Positions 17,052 to 28,005 of a stretch of 64,000 bases of DNA are shown here, one piece after another. The notes below the pieces were generated by a model. The model ran no database searches and had not been told where the DNA came from. It saw only the letters and a program-made list of their open reading frames with translations. Each line of letters starts with the position of its first letter. The first letter of the stretch is position 1. Made by a program: the position numbers and the translations under genes. Source of the DNA: Pediococcus claussenii ATCC BAA-344 (GTDB lineage Bacteria; Bacillota; Bacilli; Lactobacillales; Lactobacillaceae); NCBI RefSeq assembly GCF_000237995.1, contig NC_016605.1:682001-746000 (forward strand), in the 5' to 3' direction.

Positions 17052-18326
17052 TTAATTTTTACGTTGGGCATTTAAAAGACGCTCATATTGTTCACCAAAA
17101 CGGGGTTCTATTTGACCATTTGATTTTGGTACATAATATTCAGCATTTTTCAGTTTGTCTGGTAGGTATTGCTGAGCAATCCAATCATTTGGAAAGTTAT
17201 GAGGATATTGATAGTTAACGCCTCTTCCAAGTTTTGCAGCACCCTTGTAATGTGAGTCGCGAAGATGATCAGGGACATCCCCAATTTTTCCATTGTGAAT
17301 ATCGGCGAGAGCAGCATCAATTGCGGAAATCCCAGAGTTCGACTTGGGAGAAACTGTTAATTCGATTACAGCATCTGCCAATGGTATTCTGGCTTCTGGA
17401 AGTCCCAAGTGTTCTGCAGCAGTTACGGCAGCTACTGTACGCTGGCAAGCACTTGGATTGGCAAGACCAATGTCTTCGTAAGCAATTACTAAAAGACGTC
17501 TAATTACGCTCTGAAGATCGCCACTATCTAACAATCTGGCCATATAATGCAAGGCAGCATTGGTGTCACTTCCACGAATTGATTTTTGAAAGGCAGAGAT
17601 GACATCGTAGTGTGCATCTCCATCCTTATCTTGAGTAATTGCTTTTTTTTGTAAACATTCTTCTGCAATTGGCAGTGTAATATTAATAATTCCGTTGTCA
17701 TCGGGATCAGTGGACTGAGCAGCAAGCTCAAGCGCATTGAGTGAACTACGTAGGTCACCATTTGTTGAATTGCTTAAAAAAGTGAAAGCCTCTGGATAGA
17801 CATGTAAATTCAGCTGTCCAAGTCCTTTTTCAGTATCAGTAACTGATCTTTTCAATGCAACTAATATGTCATCTGGTGAGAGTGGCTTCACTTCGAAGAT
17901 TTGTGTTCTACTGCGAATGGCAGGGTTAATACTGATATATGGATTTTCAGTTGTAGCACCAATTAAGATGATGTGCCCATTTTCAAGATGCGGTAGGAGG
18001 AAATCCTGTTTAGTCTTATCGAGGCGGTGAATTTCATCTAATAATAAGATGACAGTTCCACTCATCTTGGCCTCTTCAGCAACTATTTGTAAATCTTTTT
18101 TTGAATCAGTTGCAGCGTTTAACATCCGAAATGCATATTTGGTTGAACCAGCAATTGCGCTGGCGATACTTGTTTTTCCTGTTCCAGGTGGTCCATATAA
18201 GATCATAGAAGATAATAATTTTGCCTTAACCATCCGACTAATTATTTTTCCAGGACCGATTAAGTTTTGCTGGCCTACGACTTCTTCAATTGTTGTGGGT
18301 CGCATTCGATATGCCAATGGCTGCAT
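17052..18326 (-). CDS. rarA: Replication-associated recombination protein RarA (MgsA)
   Basis: An AAA+ ATPase that acts at stalled replication forks. The 424-residue product has Walker A GPPGTGKT (residues 45-52), Walker B LLLDEIHRLD, sensor GATTENPY and a C-terminal tetramerisation domain (RRLLVIAYEDIGLANP, HNFPNDWIAQQYLP). It starts at ATG 18326 on the minus strand after aggagtt. A TTGTAC-18-TATAAT promoter sits between it and the rpsD terminator. The 6S-like RNA gene follows its stop. Confidence 0.95.
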   Translation of the reverse strand: MQPLAYRMRPTTIEEVVGQQNLIGPGKIISRMVKAKLLSSMILYGPPGTGKTSIASAIAGSTKYAFRMLNAATDSKKDLQIVAEEAKMSGTVILLLDEIHRLDKTKQDFLLPHLENGHIILIGATTENPYISINPAIRSRTQIFEVKPLSPDDILVALKRSVTDTEKGLGQLNLHVYPEAFTFLSNSTNGDLRSSLNALELAAQSTDPDDNGIINITLPIAEECLQKKAITQDKDGDAHYDVISAFQKSIRGSDTNAALHYMARLLDSGDLQSVIRRLLVIAYEDIGLANPSACQRTVAAVTAAEHLGLPEARIPLADAVIELTVSPKSNSGISAIDAALADIHNGKIGDVPDHLRDSHYKGAAKLGRGVNYQYPHNFPNDWIAQQYLPDKLKNAEYYVPKSNGQIEPRFGEQYERLLNAQRKN

Positions 18327-18369
18327 TTTTTAACTCCTAATTAGTGTGTATTTGTCTGTTAGTTAGATT

Positions 18370-18399
18370 ATTATAGTGTAAAAAAATTTAAGAGTACAA
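18370..18399 (-). promoter_or_regulatory. Promoter of rarA
   Basis: Minus-strand TTGTAC (18399-18394), 18-bp spacer, TATAAT (18375-18370). The -35 box overlaps the T-run of the rpsD terminator. Confidence 0.7.
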
Positions 18400-18424
18400 A
18401 AAAACGGCTTTTCAGCCGTTTTGG
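18398..18424 (-). terminator. Terminator of rpsD
   Basis: Minus-strand aaaacggct-gaaa-agccgtttt followed by a T-run. Confidence 0.92.
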
Positions 18425-18439
18425 AATTATGATGGGATA

Positions 18440-19048
18440 CTATAGCTTGTTGTAGTATTCAACGATAAGTGATTCATCAATATCTGCTTCAAGTTCATCA
18501 CGCTCTGGAAGACGTGTGAGGGAACCTTCAAGCTTATCTGCATCAAATGATACGAATTGAGGACGACCAACAACTGCTTCAACAGCTTCGCCAACAATTT
18601 TCAAGTCTTTTGATTTTTCACGAACTGAGACAACTTGGCCAATAGCAACTTCATAAGAAGGGATATCAACACGCTTGCCATCAACGGTAATGTGACCATG
18701 GTTTACCAATTGACGAGCTTGACGACGAGTAGTAGCCAAACCTAAACGGTAAACAACGTTATCCAAACGACGTTCAAGTAAAATCATGAAGTTTGTACCA
18801 TGTAAACCTTCGCGAATCTTACCAGCGCGCTTGAAAAGATTTGAGAATTGACGTTCTGTCATTCCGTACATCATACGCAACTTTTGCTTTTCACGAAGTT
18901 GTTGTCCATATTCTGAAACCTTACGGCGGTTGTTTTGACCATGATCACCAGGTGCGTAAGGGCGACGAGCCAATTCTTTACCAGTACCAGTAAGTGAAAT
19001 ACCTAAACGACGTGAAACTTTCCAACTTGGACCAGTGTAACGAGACAT
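18440..19048 (-). CDS. rpsD: 30S ribosomal protein S4
   Basis: Primary 16S rRNA-binding protein of the small subunit and, in Firmicutes, a translational repressor of its own mRNA. The 202-residue product begins [16 protein letters not shown] and has [10 protein letters not shown] and the S4 RNA-binding domain ([30 protein letters not shown]). It lacks the zinc-binding Cys cluster of C+ paralogues. The start at 19048 follows tggaggaac; a longer frame to 19063 lies across that site. It is monocistronic with a long structured leader. Confidence 0.96.
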   Translation of the reverse strand: MSRYTGPSWKVSRRLGISLTGTGKELARRPYAPGDHGQNNRRKVSEYGQQLREKQKLRMMYGMTERQFSNLFKRAGKIREGLHGTNFMILLERRLDNVVYRLGLATTRRQARQLVNHGHITVDGKRVDIPSYEVAIGQVVSVREKSKDLKIVGEAVEAVVGRPQFVSFDADKLEGSLTRLPERDELEADIDESLIVEYYNKL

Positions 19049-19215
19049 AAATAGTTCCTCCAATAAATAATGTTTGTTGGAGTAAAATAATCAAATGTAG
19101 ACTCTGTATTCGTGCAGGTAGTTTTGCAATGTTCACCCTGGCAGCCGCTGGGTTACTAATTAACCATAAATTGGCAACTATCTGTTGACGAGCTTACCGT
19201 CTACCGCTGCATTAT
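19049..19215 (-). promoter_or_regulatory. rpsD 5' leader, probable S4 autoregulatory RNA
   Basis: About 165 nt of structured leader on the minus strand. The 5' gcagcggtag pairs with a later ctacctgc. An inner hairpin gacg-gtaagct-cgtc and a G/C-rich segment (cccagcggctgccagggtg) lie between. The 3' part ctgcacgaatacagagtcta resembles conserved Firmicute S4 leaders. S4 binding there is known to repress rpsD translation; identity is by position and pattern. Confidence 0.65.
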
Positions 19216-19242
19216 TTTACACAATAACAAGTGTACCTCAGA

Positions 19243-19713
19243 CTAAGCAACAGTGTCAATATGCTGAAGGAGAACATCTCTAAATCCAGTTAAAATTGTC
19301 TGGTCTTCTGTCGAGAAGCGATCTAGTGAAGGGGAGTCAATATCTAAAACGCCAATTGGTGACCCGTTTTTTCCAAATAGTGGTAGTACAATTTCTGAAT
19401 TTGAGGCGCTATCACAAGCAATGTGTCCAGGAAATTCATGAACGTTTGCAACCCGAATGATTTTTTGCTCTTGAAGAGCTGTGCCACAAACACCGCTTCC
19501 ATTTTTAATATGCATACAGGCCACATTTCCTTGAAATGGACCAAGAATTAGTTCGTTTTGAGCTGAATCAAATAGATAGAAACCAGCCCAATTGATGTTC
19601 TCGATAGTTGACTTTAAAAGTGCAGAAGCGTTCGAGAGGTTTGCTACAAGATTAGTTTCTTCAAAGAGCAAAGCGTCTAATTGCTGATTAATTATAGGAT
19701 CGATTTTTGCCAT
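19243..19713 (-). CDS. msrC: GAF-domain free methionine-(R)-sulfoxide reductase (fRMsr)
   Basis: A 156-residue single GAF-domain protein. It carries the three cysteines of fRMsr enzymes: Cys-66 (GNVACMH), Cys-76 (SGVCGTA) and Cys-100 (GHIACDS). GPFQG and the C-terminal VLDIDSP are also typical. The enzyme reduces free Met-R-sulfoxide with thioredoxin. It starts at 19713 on the minus strand after aggcactttcc-type spacing that is only moderately good. Its stop lies near the rpsD leader without a clear terminator, so readthrough into rpsD is possible. Confidence 0.88.
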   Translation of the reverse strand: MAKIDPIINQQLDALLFEETNLVANLSNASALLKSTIENINWAGFYLFDSAQNELILGPFQGNVACMHIKNGSGVCGTALQEQKIIRVANVHEFPGHIACDSASNSEIVLPLFGKNGSPIGVLDIDSPSLDRFSTEDQTILTGFRDVLLQHIDTVA

Positions 19714-19903
19714 ATTGGAAAGTGCCTTCTTTCATTAAAAAAATTAAAAAACGTCTGTTTGTTATTGTATTTTCTTTCTTACAAAAAAACAATAATTGTT
19801 ACTTAGGTAAGTATAGATTATAATATAGAGTAGACTAGATTATAATAATACGAAAAAAACACTTTACATAGTAGTAAGTATGAAATAGAAGGATGGGGTT
19901 TGT

Positions 19904-21613
19904 ATGTTCAAAGTACTGATTGGAATTATCGTGGTTGCGGTTCTCATATATATTGGAATTGTGGCCTATCAACGATTCTTATTAAGAAAAATTACCGATT
20001 TACAAAATCGGCGAGCTAATATTGGTGAACTTCCAGTAAAGCAAAAGATTCAGGAAGTAGGCGATCTTAGTTTGTCAGGTTCTTCACAGGTGAACTTTAA
20101 TAAGATTGAGTCTGATTATAGTGAATTGACAGACAAACGCTTGCCAGAAATTGATGACATTGCAGAGCATGCTAAACAAGATGTTAATGAAATGAAAATT
20201 TTTGAAGCACGTAAAGATACGACAGCAATGACGGATGCTCTGAACGCGATTGAAGCCGATAGTAACCGAATTGACGACCAACTTGAAAATTTCAAAAAAG
20301 TTGATCAAGAGCAACATGATTCAGTTAAAATTTTAAGATTAAAATATCAGGAATTTCGGAAGAGTTTATTAGCGCAAAACCTTACGTTAGGTCCAAGTAT
20401 TGATATGTTAGAAGAGAATCTATCTAATCTAGATTCAGATTTTGATAATTTTAGTCAGACGGTTGATGATGGTGACCACGAAAAAGCTGATGGCCAACTT
20501 AAAATCTTACAAGAACGAACAAATAATTTAGAACAACAGATTAATGAAATCCCTCCTCTGTATGAGCGCTTAAAAACAACTTTTCCAGAACAGCTTGAAG
20601 AAATTCAGGGTGGATATGACCAATTAATTAATCATAATTATGCTTTTCCAGATGATAATGTCCGTAAAGAGATTCATGATTTAGATGCTAAGATTTCTGA
20701 AAATACCGAAACGTTAGCAAATTTGAGATTAGATGCTGTTCGGGACAATAACGAGAGCATTTCTAAGCGGATTGATGCCCTATATGATATTTTACAAAGG
20801 GAAATTGATGCTAGAAAAGATGTTGATAACAGTTTTCCAGTTATTAGTGAGTTCATGACACATGCTGAAAAACAAAATAAGGCGCTTTTGGCAGAGATTG
20901 AACGACTTGATCAAAGTTATGTTTTGGATAAAGAAGACTTAAACGAGTCTCAGTCACTGGGAGCACAGTTAGAAGCACTACGCACAGAACATGATCGTGA
21001 TACCGAACAAATGACCAATCAACCAGTTATATATTCCGAAATATTAGAACGCTTGCGAACCGAAAATGAGCAACTTAAAAATATTGAAGATAAGCAGGCT
21101 GAATTGGATGGCAAGTTCCAGTCAATTATAAATAGCGAAAAAGCAGCACGACAACGGCTGGCACAGTACGACACCGAGATTCATAATATTAAGCGTCATG
21201 TTGAGAACCTTAACTTGCCTGGGGTTTCAGACGAGTACATGGATTACTTCTTCGTTGTTAGTGATGAGATTGAACGTGTTGGTAATAACATGAATCAGGT
21301 TCGGATTAATATCGACATGATTTTGAGAGAGCTTGATATGGTTAATACTGATTTACAGACTTTAACCAAGAAAACTACCGACTTAACTGATAATGCTGCG
21401 CTAAGCGAGTTGGCATTTCAATACGCCAATCGTTACCGAAACAATAATGAGGACGTTGATCTGGCTAGTCGTCGAGCTCAAAAGCTTTTTGATTCAGATT
21501 ATCAGTATGAGCAAAGTTTCCAGACCATTTCTTCAGTTTTAGATAAAGTTGAGCCTGGATCGGTTGAAAATATTACCGAAAACTACTATCAACAAAAAAC
21601 TACTGAATATTAA
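19904..21613 (+). CDS. ezrA: Septation ring formation regulator EzrA
   Basis: EzrA is a negative regulator of FtsZ ring assembly and a link between division and peripheral cell wall synthesis in Gram-positives. The 569-residue product has one N-terminal membrane helix (about residues 3-21). The rest is spectrin-like coiled-coil repeats with Asp/Glu/Gln/Leu-rich heptads. The C-terminus carries ALSELAFQYANRYRN and the QQKTTEY end. ATG 19904 is preceded by gaaggatggg. It is monocistronic; a hairpin terminator follows. It lies upstream of the cysteine desulfurase gene, as in many Lactobacillales. Confidence 0.95.
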   Translation: MFKVLIGIIVVAVLIYIGIVAYQRFLLRKITDLQNRRANIGELPVKQKIQEVGDLSLSGSSQVNFNKIESDYSELTDKRLPEIDDIAEHAKQDVNEMKIFEARKDTTAMTDALNAIEADSNRIDDQLENFKKVDQEQHDSVKILRLKYQEFRKSLLAQNLTLGPSIDMLEENLSNLDSDFDNFSQTVDDGDHEKADGQLKILQERTNNLEQQINEIPPLYERLKTTFPEQLEEIQGGYDQLINHNYAFPDDNVRKEIHDLDAKISENTETLANLRLDAVRDNNESISKRIDALYDILQREIDARKDVDNSFPVISEFMTHAEKQNKALLAEIERLDQSYVLDKEDLNESQSLGAQLEALRTEHDRDTEQMTNQPVIYSEILERLRTENEQLKNIEDKQAELDGKFQSIINSEKAARQRLAQYDTEIHNIKRHVENLNLPGVSDEYMDYFFVVSDEIERVGNNMNQVRINIDMILRELDMVNTDLQTLTKKTTDLTDNAALSELAFQYANRYRNNNEDVDLASRRAQKLFDSDYQYEQSFQTISSVLDKVEPGSVENITENYYQQKTTEY

Positions 21614-21616
21614 AAT

Positions 21617-21664
21617 AAAAAGTTTAGGAACTTAAAGTGTATCTTTCCTAAACTTTTTATTTTG
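21617..21664 (+). terminator. Terminator after ezrA
   Basis: aaaaagtttaggaa pairs with ttcctaaacttttt; T-rich tail follows. Confidence 0.9.
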
Positions 21665-21762
21665 GATTATTGCTGTGAGTGATGGATACTACTATACTTA
21701 ATTGGTTTTGTTAAACTAGTTAAAAAAGCAGAGATACTTTGTTTTCGTAAGTTTGTCGATTC

Positions 21763-21771
21763 TGCTATAAT
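21763..21771 (+). promoter_or_regulatory. Extended -10 promoter of the cysteine desulfurase-thiI operon
   Basis: TGC-TATAAT, 52 bases before the ATG. No clear -35. Confidence 0.6.
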
Positions 21772-21822
21772 CAAAAAGTATTTTGGAGTCGAACCCGAAA
21801 TTAAAAAGGGGAAGGGAAAGTA

Positions 21823-22977
21823 ATGATTTATTTTGATAACAGTGCAACAACAAAAGTTGACCCAGATGTTCTAACTACCTATCAAAAAGTGAGTCAGCAG
21901 GTATGGGGGAATCCCTCAAGTTTACATCAAATGGGAGAAACTGCCTTTAATCTATTGGAACAGTCACGTAAACAAATAGCCAGTTTGTTAGACGTCCATC
22001 CTAACGAGATCTTCTTTACCAGTGGTGGTACAGAAGGTGATAATTGGGTTTTAAAAGGAACTGCAATTGAAAAAAGAACGTTTGGAAAGCATTTGATTAC
22101 AACGGCGGTAGAACATCCAGCCATAAAGAATAGTATGGAGCAATTAGAACAACTAGGTTTTGATATTACTTACTTGCCAGTTGATAATGAAGGGCGTATC
22201 TCGATTAATGATTTAAAAAAGGCTTTACGAAGTGATACTATTCTGGTTTCAGTAATGGCAGTTAATAATGAAATTGGAACGATTCAGCCTTTGATGGAAG
22301 TTGCTGAAGTTTTGAAGGATTATCCTAAAGTACATTTTCATATTGATGCAGTTCAAGGAATTGGAAAAGGAATTCAACCAATGATTATGAACGAAAGAGT
22401 GGATTTTGTTACCTTTTCTGGTCATAAATTTCATGCACCACGTGGAATTGGATTTATATATGCACGACAGGGAAGAAGATTAGCACCATTGATGACTGGT
22501 GGAGGCCAAGAAAAAAATCAACGGAGCGGTACTGAAAATTTACCAGCAATTGCGGGAATGTCACGTGCTCTTCGTGTCCTTCTTGAAAACGAAGATGAAA
22601 AAGTAGCAAAACAACGAGAAATTAAAAATTTGATCTATCAACATGTTAGCAAATTTGAAAAAGTTGTTATGTTTTCTAAAATGCAAAATAATTTTGCACC
22701 ACATATCCTGTGTTTTGCAATTAAGGGTGTGCGGGGAGAAACAGTTGTCCATGCATTTGAACAGCATGATATTTTTATTTCAACAACTAGTGCTTGCTCG
22801 TCAAAAAAACAACAAGCGTCTAGTACACTCACTGCAATGAAGGTCGATACGAGTGTTTCAACCAGTGCAATTAGGGTTAGTTTGGATAGTGCCAATACAA
22901 TTGAAGAAGCAGAAGAGTTTAATCGAGTTTTTGATGAGTTGTATAAAGATTTTTCAAAAATTAATTCAAGAAGTTAG
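21823..22977 (+). CDS. Cysteine desulfurase, ThiI-linked (NifS/IscS-like)
   Basis: A PLP enzyme that takes sulfur from cysteine and hands it on as a persulfide. The 384-residue product has [22 protein letters not shown], the His of EHPAI, the PLP lysine in SGHKFH and the catalytic Cys in TSACSS. Its stop is nine bases before thiI, so ThiI is the expected sulfur acceptor, as for NifZ in Bacillus. ATG 21823 follows ggggaaggg. It has its own extended -10 promoter. Confidence 0.93.
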   Translation: MIYFDNSATTKVDPDVLTTYQKVSQQVWGNPSSLHQMGETAFNLLEQSRKQIASLLDVHPNEIFFTSGGTEGDNWVLKGTAIEKRTFGKHLITTAVEHPAIKNSMEQLEQLGFDITYLPVDNEGRISINDLKKALRSDTILVSVMAVNNEIGTIQPLMEVAEVLKDYPKVHFHIDAVQGIGKGIQPMIMNERVDFVTFSGHKFHAPRGIGFIYARQGRRLAPLMTGGGQEKNQRSGTENLPAIAGMSRALRVLLENEDEKVAKQREIKNLIYQHVSKFEKVVMFSKMQNNFAPHILCFAIKGVRGETVVHAFEQHDIFISTTSACSSKKQQASSTLTAMKVDTSVSTSAIRVSLDSANTIEEAEEFNRVFDELYKDFSKINSRS

Positions 22978-22985
22978 GGGATAAT

Positions 22986-24203
22986 ATGGAATACACTGAA
23001 ATAATGGTCCGATATGGTGAGCTATCTACCAAGGGAAAGAATCGTCAAGAATTTATTGCAAGGTTAGGCGGTAATATTCGAAAGGCACTACATGATTTTC
23101 CAGAGGTGGTTGTGCATCCAAACCGTGATAGAACACACGTTACATTGAATGGCGCTAATAGTACGGAAGTTATTGATAGACTTAAGAAGGTTTTTGGTAT
23201 TCAAAACTTTTCGCCGATGTTAAAAGTTGAAAAGACATATGAGGCCGTTCAACAGGGTGCAATTTCAATGCTAAAGGAGCAACTTGAGCCAGGAATGACT
23301 TTTAAAATTAACACACGCCGTCAAGATAAGGGCTTTGAGATGAACACCGATATGATGAATCGTGAACTGGGTGGTTTTGTGTTGGAACAATTTCCAGAAA
23401 GCAAGGTTCAGGTTAAAAATCCTGATATTATTTTCAGAGTAGAGATTCGCACAAATGGTATTTTCTTAACGAGTGAAATCATCCAAGGCGCTGGTGGCTT
23501 ACCAGTTGGAACAGCCGGTAAGGGTATGATGATGCTTTCTGGGGGCATTGATTCTCCAGTTGCTGGTTATTTAGGAATGAAGCGTGGGGTTGAGATGGAA
23601 ATGGTTCACTTCTTCAGTCCTCCATACACCAGTGAACAGGCACTAGCTAAGGCAAAGGAGCTTTCTGGAAAACTTGCTGCTTATTCTGGCAATGTGCAAT
23701 TTATTCAAGTTCCTTTTACCGAAATTCAAGAAACGATTAAAGAGAATATCCCTGAAGGGTATTTAATGACCATTCAACGCAGAATGATGTTGAGATTGTC
23801 AGTTGCACTCGCTGAGTCAAGAGGAGGAATGGCAATTTTTAATGGTGAATCTTTAGGGCAAGTAGCATCACAAACCATGGAAAGCATGCTGGCAATTAAT
23901 GATGTAACAACAATGCCAATTATTCGTCCAGTTGTGTCGATGGATAAAACGGAAATTATTGAGATTGCAAAAGATATTGATACGTATGATTTATCAATTA
24001 TGCCATTTGAAGATTGCTGTACAATCTTTGCGCCACCTGCACCTAAGACTCGCCCAGATCTGGAGCGAACACGTTATTATGAGCGAAGAATTGATGTTGA
24101 GGGGCTCATGAAACGTTCACTAGAAGGTATCAAGATTAGTAACGTTCGTGCCGGAGAAACCTTTATGAACGAAAATGAAGATGTTTTTGCAGAATTGTTG
24201 TAA
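22986..24203 (+). CDS. thiI: tRNA 4-thiouridine synthetase ThiI
   Basis: This enzyme adenylates and thiolates U8 of tRNA. The 405-residue product has the N-terminal ferredoxin-like and THUMP domains (about residues 1-165, [14 protein letters not shown]), then the PP-loop pyrophosphatase motif LSGGIDSP (about residue 184). C-terminal Cys residues occur in FEDCCTIF. There is no rhodanese extension, as usual in Firmicutes, so persulfide comes directly from the adjacent desulfurase. It starts at ATG 22986 nine bases after the desulfurase stop, with a taggggat ribosome site. Confidence 0.95.
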   Translation: MEYTEIMVRYGELSTKGKNRQEFIARLGGNIRKALHDFPEVVVHPNRDRTHVTLNGANSTEVIDRLKKVFGIQNFSPMLKVEKTYEAVQQGAISMLKEQLEPGMTFKINTRRQDKGFEMNTDMMNRELGGFVLEQFPESKVQVKNPDIIFRVEIRTNGIFLTSEIIQGAGGLPVGTAGKGMMMLSGGIDSPVAGYLGMKRGVEMEMVHFFSPPYTSEQALAKAKELSGKLAAYSGNVQFIQVPFTEIQETIKENIPEGYLMTIQRRMMLRLSVALAESRGGMAIFNGESLGQVASQTMESMLAINDVTTMPIIRPVVSMDKTEIIEIAKDIDTYDLSIMPFEDCCTIFAPPAPKTRPDLERTRYYERRIDVEGLMKRSLEGIKISNVRAGETFMNENEDVFAELL

Positions 24204-24280
24204 AAATACGATTGAAACAATTGCATTTTGCTTAGTTTTCGATTAAAGTTACACTAATCATGAATAAAGGAGTGGTCAGT

Positions 24281-24778
24281 GTGGAAGTTTTACGTGGTGG
24301 CGAAAAAGTTGAATTAGCAGGTAATCCTCCTGAAGTTGGACAGGTAATTCCTAAGTTTAAGTTATTTACAGATGACGGGCAGAAAGTTAAGACCCGTGAT
24401 TTATTAGGAAAGGTTACTTTGATTAGCGTTGTTCCAGATTTGAATACACCAGTTTGTAGCATTCAAACAAAAACGTTTAATCAACAAGCTGATAAATACC
24501 CAACGGTTAAATTTATTACGGTTTCTAATAATTTACCAGAAGACCAAAAGGATTGGTGTGCCGCTGAAGGCGTTAAAAATCTAGAAGTACTCTCCGACCA
24601 TGAGTTATCATTTGGTTATGAAACTGGTCTTTATATTCCCAATGCAGGATATCTAGCACGTTCAATTTTCATTTTGAATGAAGACGGTAAAATTATTTAT
24701 CGCCAGATTGTTCCTGAAATCCATGATGAACCTGACTATGCAGAGGCTTTAGAAGTGTTAGATAATATAATTGCGTAA
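24281..24778 (+). CDS. tpx: Thiol peroxidase Tpx
   Basis: An atypical 2-Cys peroxiredoxin that reduces H2O2 and alkyl hydroperoxides with thioredoxin. The 165-residue product has the peroxidatic Cys in NTPVCSIQTKTFN, the Thr and Arg context LLGKVTLISVVPDL, and a resolving Cys in DWCAAEGV. I chose GTG 24281, five bases after aaaggagtgg; an in-frame ATG at 24260 lies before that site. A possible TTGCTT-16-TACACT promoter starts at 24228. It is monocistronic. Confidence 0.93.
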   Translation: MEVLRGGEKVELAGNPPEVGQVIPKFKLFTDDGQKVKTRDLLGKVTLISVVPDLNTPVCSIQTKTFNQQADKYPTVKFITVSNNLPEDQKDWCAAEGVKNLEVLSDHELSFGYETGLYIPNAGYLARSIFILNEDGKIIYRQIVPEIHDEPDYAEALEVLDNIIA

Positions 24779-24787
24779 TTAATTGTA

Positions 24788-24816
24788 TTGACGAATCAAC
24801 AATTTTTAATTACACT
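24788..24816 (+). promoter_or_regulatory. Promoter of the valS T-box leader
   Basis: TTGACG, 17-bp spacer, TACACT. Confidence 0.82.
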
Positions 24817-24821
24817 CTTAA

Positions 24822-25050
24822 TTGAGCATTGATGAAGAAGTGTTAAGCACGGTTAAAGAGACGAAACAACTGGTGAAAGTTTCGATGTGCCTAACTAGTA
24901 GCTTCGGAGCTACTTTTCTGAACGTATTTTCAGTAGGAAGAGTCGAACTAAAAAGTTCGTTATCAATTTATTAAAGAGGGGTACATTGTGCCCAATTTAG
25001 GTGGTACCGCGAAGCATTTCGTCCTATTTTTATAGGCGAAGTGCTTTTTT
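24822..25050 (+). promoter_or_regulatory. T-box riboswitch (valine) controlling valS
   Basis: The candidate specifier GTA (24924-24926) sits in tctgaacGTAttttcag. The T-box sequence aggtggtaccgcg is at 24999-25011. The terminator gaagcatttcgtcctattt...ataggcgaagtgctt ends in seven T at about 25050. Uncharged tRNA-Val should raise valS expression. Confidence 0.93.
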
Positions 25051-25077
25051 TACTACCAAAAAGGAGTAGGAAGTCAA

Positions 25078-27744
25078 ATGGATAATAAAGAAGTAGACAT
25101 ACCAACTAAGTACGATCCTAAGAGTGTTGAAGCTGGTCGTTATCAACAATGGCTCGACCAGGGTTTATTTAAACCCAGTGGTGATAAAGAAGCAAAACCA
25201 TATTCGATAGTAATTCCGCCACCAAACGTTACTGGTAAATTGCATTTAGGGCATGCTTGGGATACTACGCTACAAGATATTTTAATTCGACAAAAGAGAA
25301 TGCAAGGATTTGATACACTTTGGTTACCAGGAATGGACCATGCCGGAATTGCTACTCAGGCAAAAGTTGAGGCAAAGTTACGTGAAGAAGGTATTACAAG
25401 ATACGATCTTGGACGTGAGAATTTCATAAAAGAAGTTTGGAAATGGAAAGACGAATATGCTGATACAATTCACCAACAATGGGCAAAAATGGGATTGTCA
25501 TTAGATTATGCTCGTGAACGTTTCACCCTAGATGAGGGCCTTTCAAAAGCTGTTCGTAAAGTGTTTGTTACACTTTACCAAAAAGGCCTGATTTATCGTG
25601 GTGAGTATATTATTAACTGGGATCCACAAGCTCGGACTGCTTTATCTGATATTGAAGTTGAACATCAGGATGACGAAGGTGCATTTTATCACGTGAAATA
25701 TTATTTCGCTGATTCCGACGTAACCTTTAATGGAAAAAAATACATTGAAATCGCTACTACCAGACCAGAAACAATGTTTGGAGATGTGGCGGTAGCCGTT
25801 AATCCGAGTGACGAACGTTACAAAGAATTAGTAGGCAAAGAAGTTGTTTTGCCTTTACAGGGACGTCATTTGCCAATTATTGCTGATCAATATGTTGATC
25901 CTGAGTTTGGTACCGGGATGGTAAAAATTACACCAGCTCATGATCCTAATGATTTCTTAGTTGGAAATAGGCATAATTTGGAACGAATTAACACCATGAA
26001 TGATGATGCTTCAATGAATGCTAACGCAGGAAAATATGAAGGAATGGATCGATTTGAAGCGCGCAAAGCAATGGTTAAAGATCTCGAAGATCAAGACTTT
26101 ATGTTGAACATTGAACCAATTGTACACAGTGTTGGGCATTCCGAACGAACTGGGGTACAAGTTGAATCACGACTATCAACCCAATGGTTTGTTAAAATGG
26201 ATGAATTATCTAAATTAGCTTTAGATAATCAAAAGACCGATAACAAAGTTAATTTTGTACCAGAACGATTTAATCATACTTTTGACCAATGGATGGAAAA
26301 TGCGCATGATTGGGTTATTTCTCGACAACTCTGGTGGGGACATCAAATTCCAGCATGGTACAACAAGCAAACCGGTGAAACTTTTGTTGGAGAGTCTGCG
26401 CCTGAAGATATCGAAAATTGGGAACAGGATCCAGACGTATTGGATACGTGGTTCTCAAGCGCACTATGGCCATTTTCAACAATGGGATGGCCCGATGAAG
26501 AAGCTGCTGATTATAAACGATATTTTCCAACTAGTGTTTTAGTAACCGGGTATGATATCATCTTCTTCTGGGTTTCAAGAATGATTTTTCAAAGTTTGGA
26601 ATTTACTGGACAGAGACCGTTTAAAGATGTTTTAATGCATGGATTAATTCGTGCCGAAGATGGTCGAAAGATGAGTAAATCACTTGGAAACGGTATTGAT
26701 CCAATGGATGTAATCGATAAGTACGGGGCAGATGCACTACGTTGGTTCCTTTCAAATGGATCAACTGCAGGACAAGACGTTCGTTTTAGCTACACTAAGA
26801 TGGATGCTGCTTGGAATTTTATTAATAAAATTTGGAATGCAAGTCGGTATGTAATCATGAACCTTGGTGGACTAGAGAAACCAGTTTTGCCGGCTACTGA
26901 AGATCGAAATTTATCCGATCGATGGATTTTAGATAGATTAAATGAAACAGTTAAGCAGGTAACAAACTTATTTGATACTTATGATTTTGGTGAAGCTGGG
27001 CGTGCTTTATATTCATTTATTTGGGATGATTTCTGCGACTGGTACATTGAAATGAGTAAAGAAGTTTTAAACGGTGATGATGAAGCCGCTAAAGCCAATA
27101 CTCAAAACATTTTAGCATACGTTTTGGATCAGACACTTCGCTTATTGCACCCCATTATGCCTTTTGTAACTGAAAAGATTTGGCTGTCCATGCCACATGA
27201 TGGTCAATCATTAGTTACAGCAGCTTATCCGGAAGCTAAAGATGATTTGGTTGACCCGAAAGCTAGGGAAGATATGGCGAGTTTAATTGAGTTAATAAAG
27301 GCCGTTCGCAATATTCGATCTGAGGCAAACGCCCCAATGTCAAGCTCGGTTGATTTATTGATTAAAACCGATGACAAACATCTGATTGATATCTTTAACG
27401 AAAATAGGGAATATATTGATCGTTTCTGTCATCCAGCGCAATTTGAAATAGGAGCTAATATAGATGTTCCGGAATTATCAATGTCATCGGTTATAACTGA
27501 CGCAGAAGTATATATTCCATTGGCTGAGTTGGTTAACTTGGATGAAGAAGCGGCTCGTCTTAAAAAAGAAGTTATTAAATACCAGAATGAAGTTAATAGA
27601 GTTGAAAAGAAGCTTTCTAATGAACGATTTGTTGATAATGCACCAGATGATGTTGTGGAAGCAGAACGTGCTAAGAAAATTGACTATCAATCTAAATTAG
27701 AAGCTACTGAGGATCGCTTAAAGGTTATTCGAGGTATTAAATAG
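25078..27744 (+). CDS. valS: Valyl-tRNA synthetase
   Basis: A class I aminoacyl-tRNA synthetase of 888 residues. It has [15 protein letters not shown] (HIGH motif), the CP1 editing domain with [11 protein letters not shown], the [16 protein letters not shown] segment typical of Val[15 protein letters not shown] (KMSKS loop) and a C-terminal tRNA-binding coiled coil (about residues 810-888). ATG 25078 follows aaaggagtagga. It is expressed from the Val T-box leader and is followed by folC, as in other lactobacilli. It ends at 27744; the 261 bases before folC show no gene. Confidence 0.97.
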   Translation: MDNKEVDIPTKYDPKSVEAGRYQQWLDQGLFKPSGDKEAKPYSIVIPPPNVTGKLHLGHAWDTTLQDILIRQKRMQGFDTLWLPGMDHAGIATQAKVEAKLREEGITRYDLGRENFIKEVWKWKDEYADTIHQQWAKMGLSLDYARERFTLDEGLSKAVRKVFVTLYQKGLIYRGEYIINWDPQARTALSDIEVEHQDDEGAFYHVKYYFADSDVTFNGKKYIEIATTRPETMFGDVAVAVNPSDERYKELVGKEVVLPLQGRHLPIIADQYVDPEFGTGMVKITPAHDPNDFLVGNRHNLERINTMNDDASMNANAGKYEGMDRFEARKAMVKDLEDQDFMLNIEPIVHSVGHSERTGVQVESRLSTQWFVKMDELSKLALDNQKTDNKVNFVPERFNHTFDQWMENAHDWVISRQLWWGHQIPAWYNKQTGETFVGESAPEDIENWEQDPDVLDTWFSSALWPFSTMGWPDEEAADYKRYFPTSVLVTGYDIIFFWVSRMIFQSLEFTGQRPFKDVLMHGLIRAEDGRKMSKSLGNGIDPMDVIDKYGADALRWFLSNGSTAGQDVRFSYTKMDAAWNFINKIWNASRYVIMNLGGLEKPVLPATEDRNLSDRWILDRLNETVKQVTNLFDTYDFGEAGRALYSFIWDDFCDWYIEMSKEVLNGDDEAAKANTQNILAYVLDQTLRLLHPIMPFVTEKIWLSMPHDGQSLVTAAYPEAKDDLVDPKAREDMASLIELIKAVRNIRSEANAPMSSSVDLLIKTDDKHLIDIFNENREYIDRFCHPAQFEIGANIDVPELSMSSVITDAEVYIPLAELVNLDEEAARLKKEVIKYQNEVNRVEKKLSNERFVDNAPDDVVEAERAKKIDYQSKLEATEDRLKVIRGIK

Positions 27745-28005
27745 GCTGTAAGCATAGTATATCCATGATGACGTGTAATAATAAAAGCTTTCAAAACCTT
27801 AGAAAGTAGTATAAATGAACAATACAAAATAGTCTTGAACACTTTAATGAAACACGACTTAATTTTAAAGGGAATTTTGAAATCCGTTTGAAAGAGTGAG
27901 GTATCATTAATTAGTGTAAGAGGCTATTTTTATTTAAAATAATTATCTATGAATTTTTAATGTTTTTATGAATTTTGAAAACTAATAAATTGGAGGGTTG
28001 AATAT

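Noticed and set aside
16880-17218. Plus-strand open frame opposite rarA and the 6S-like RNA
   Set aside because: It is antisense to a well-supported gene and RNA, with no ribosome site.
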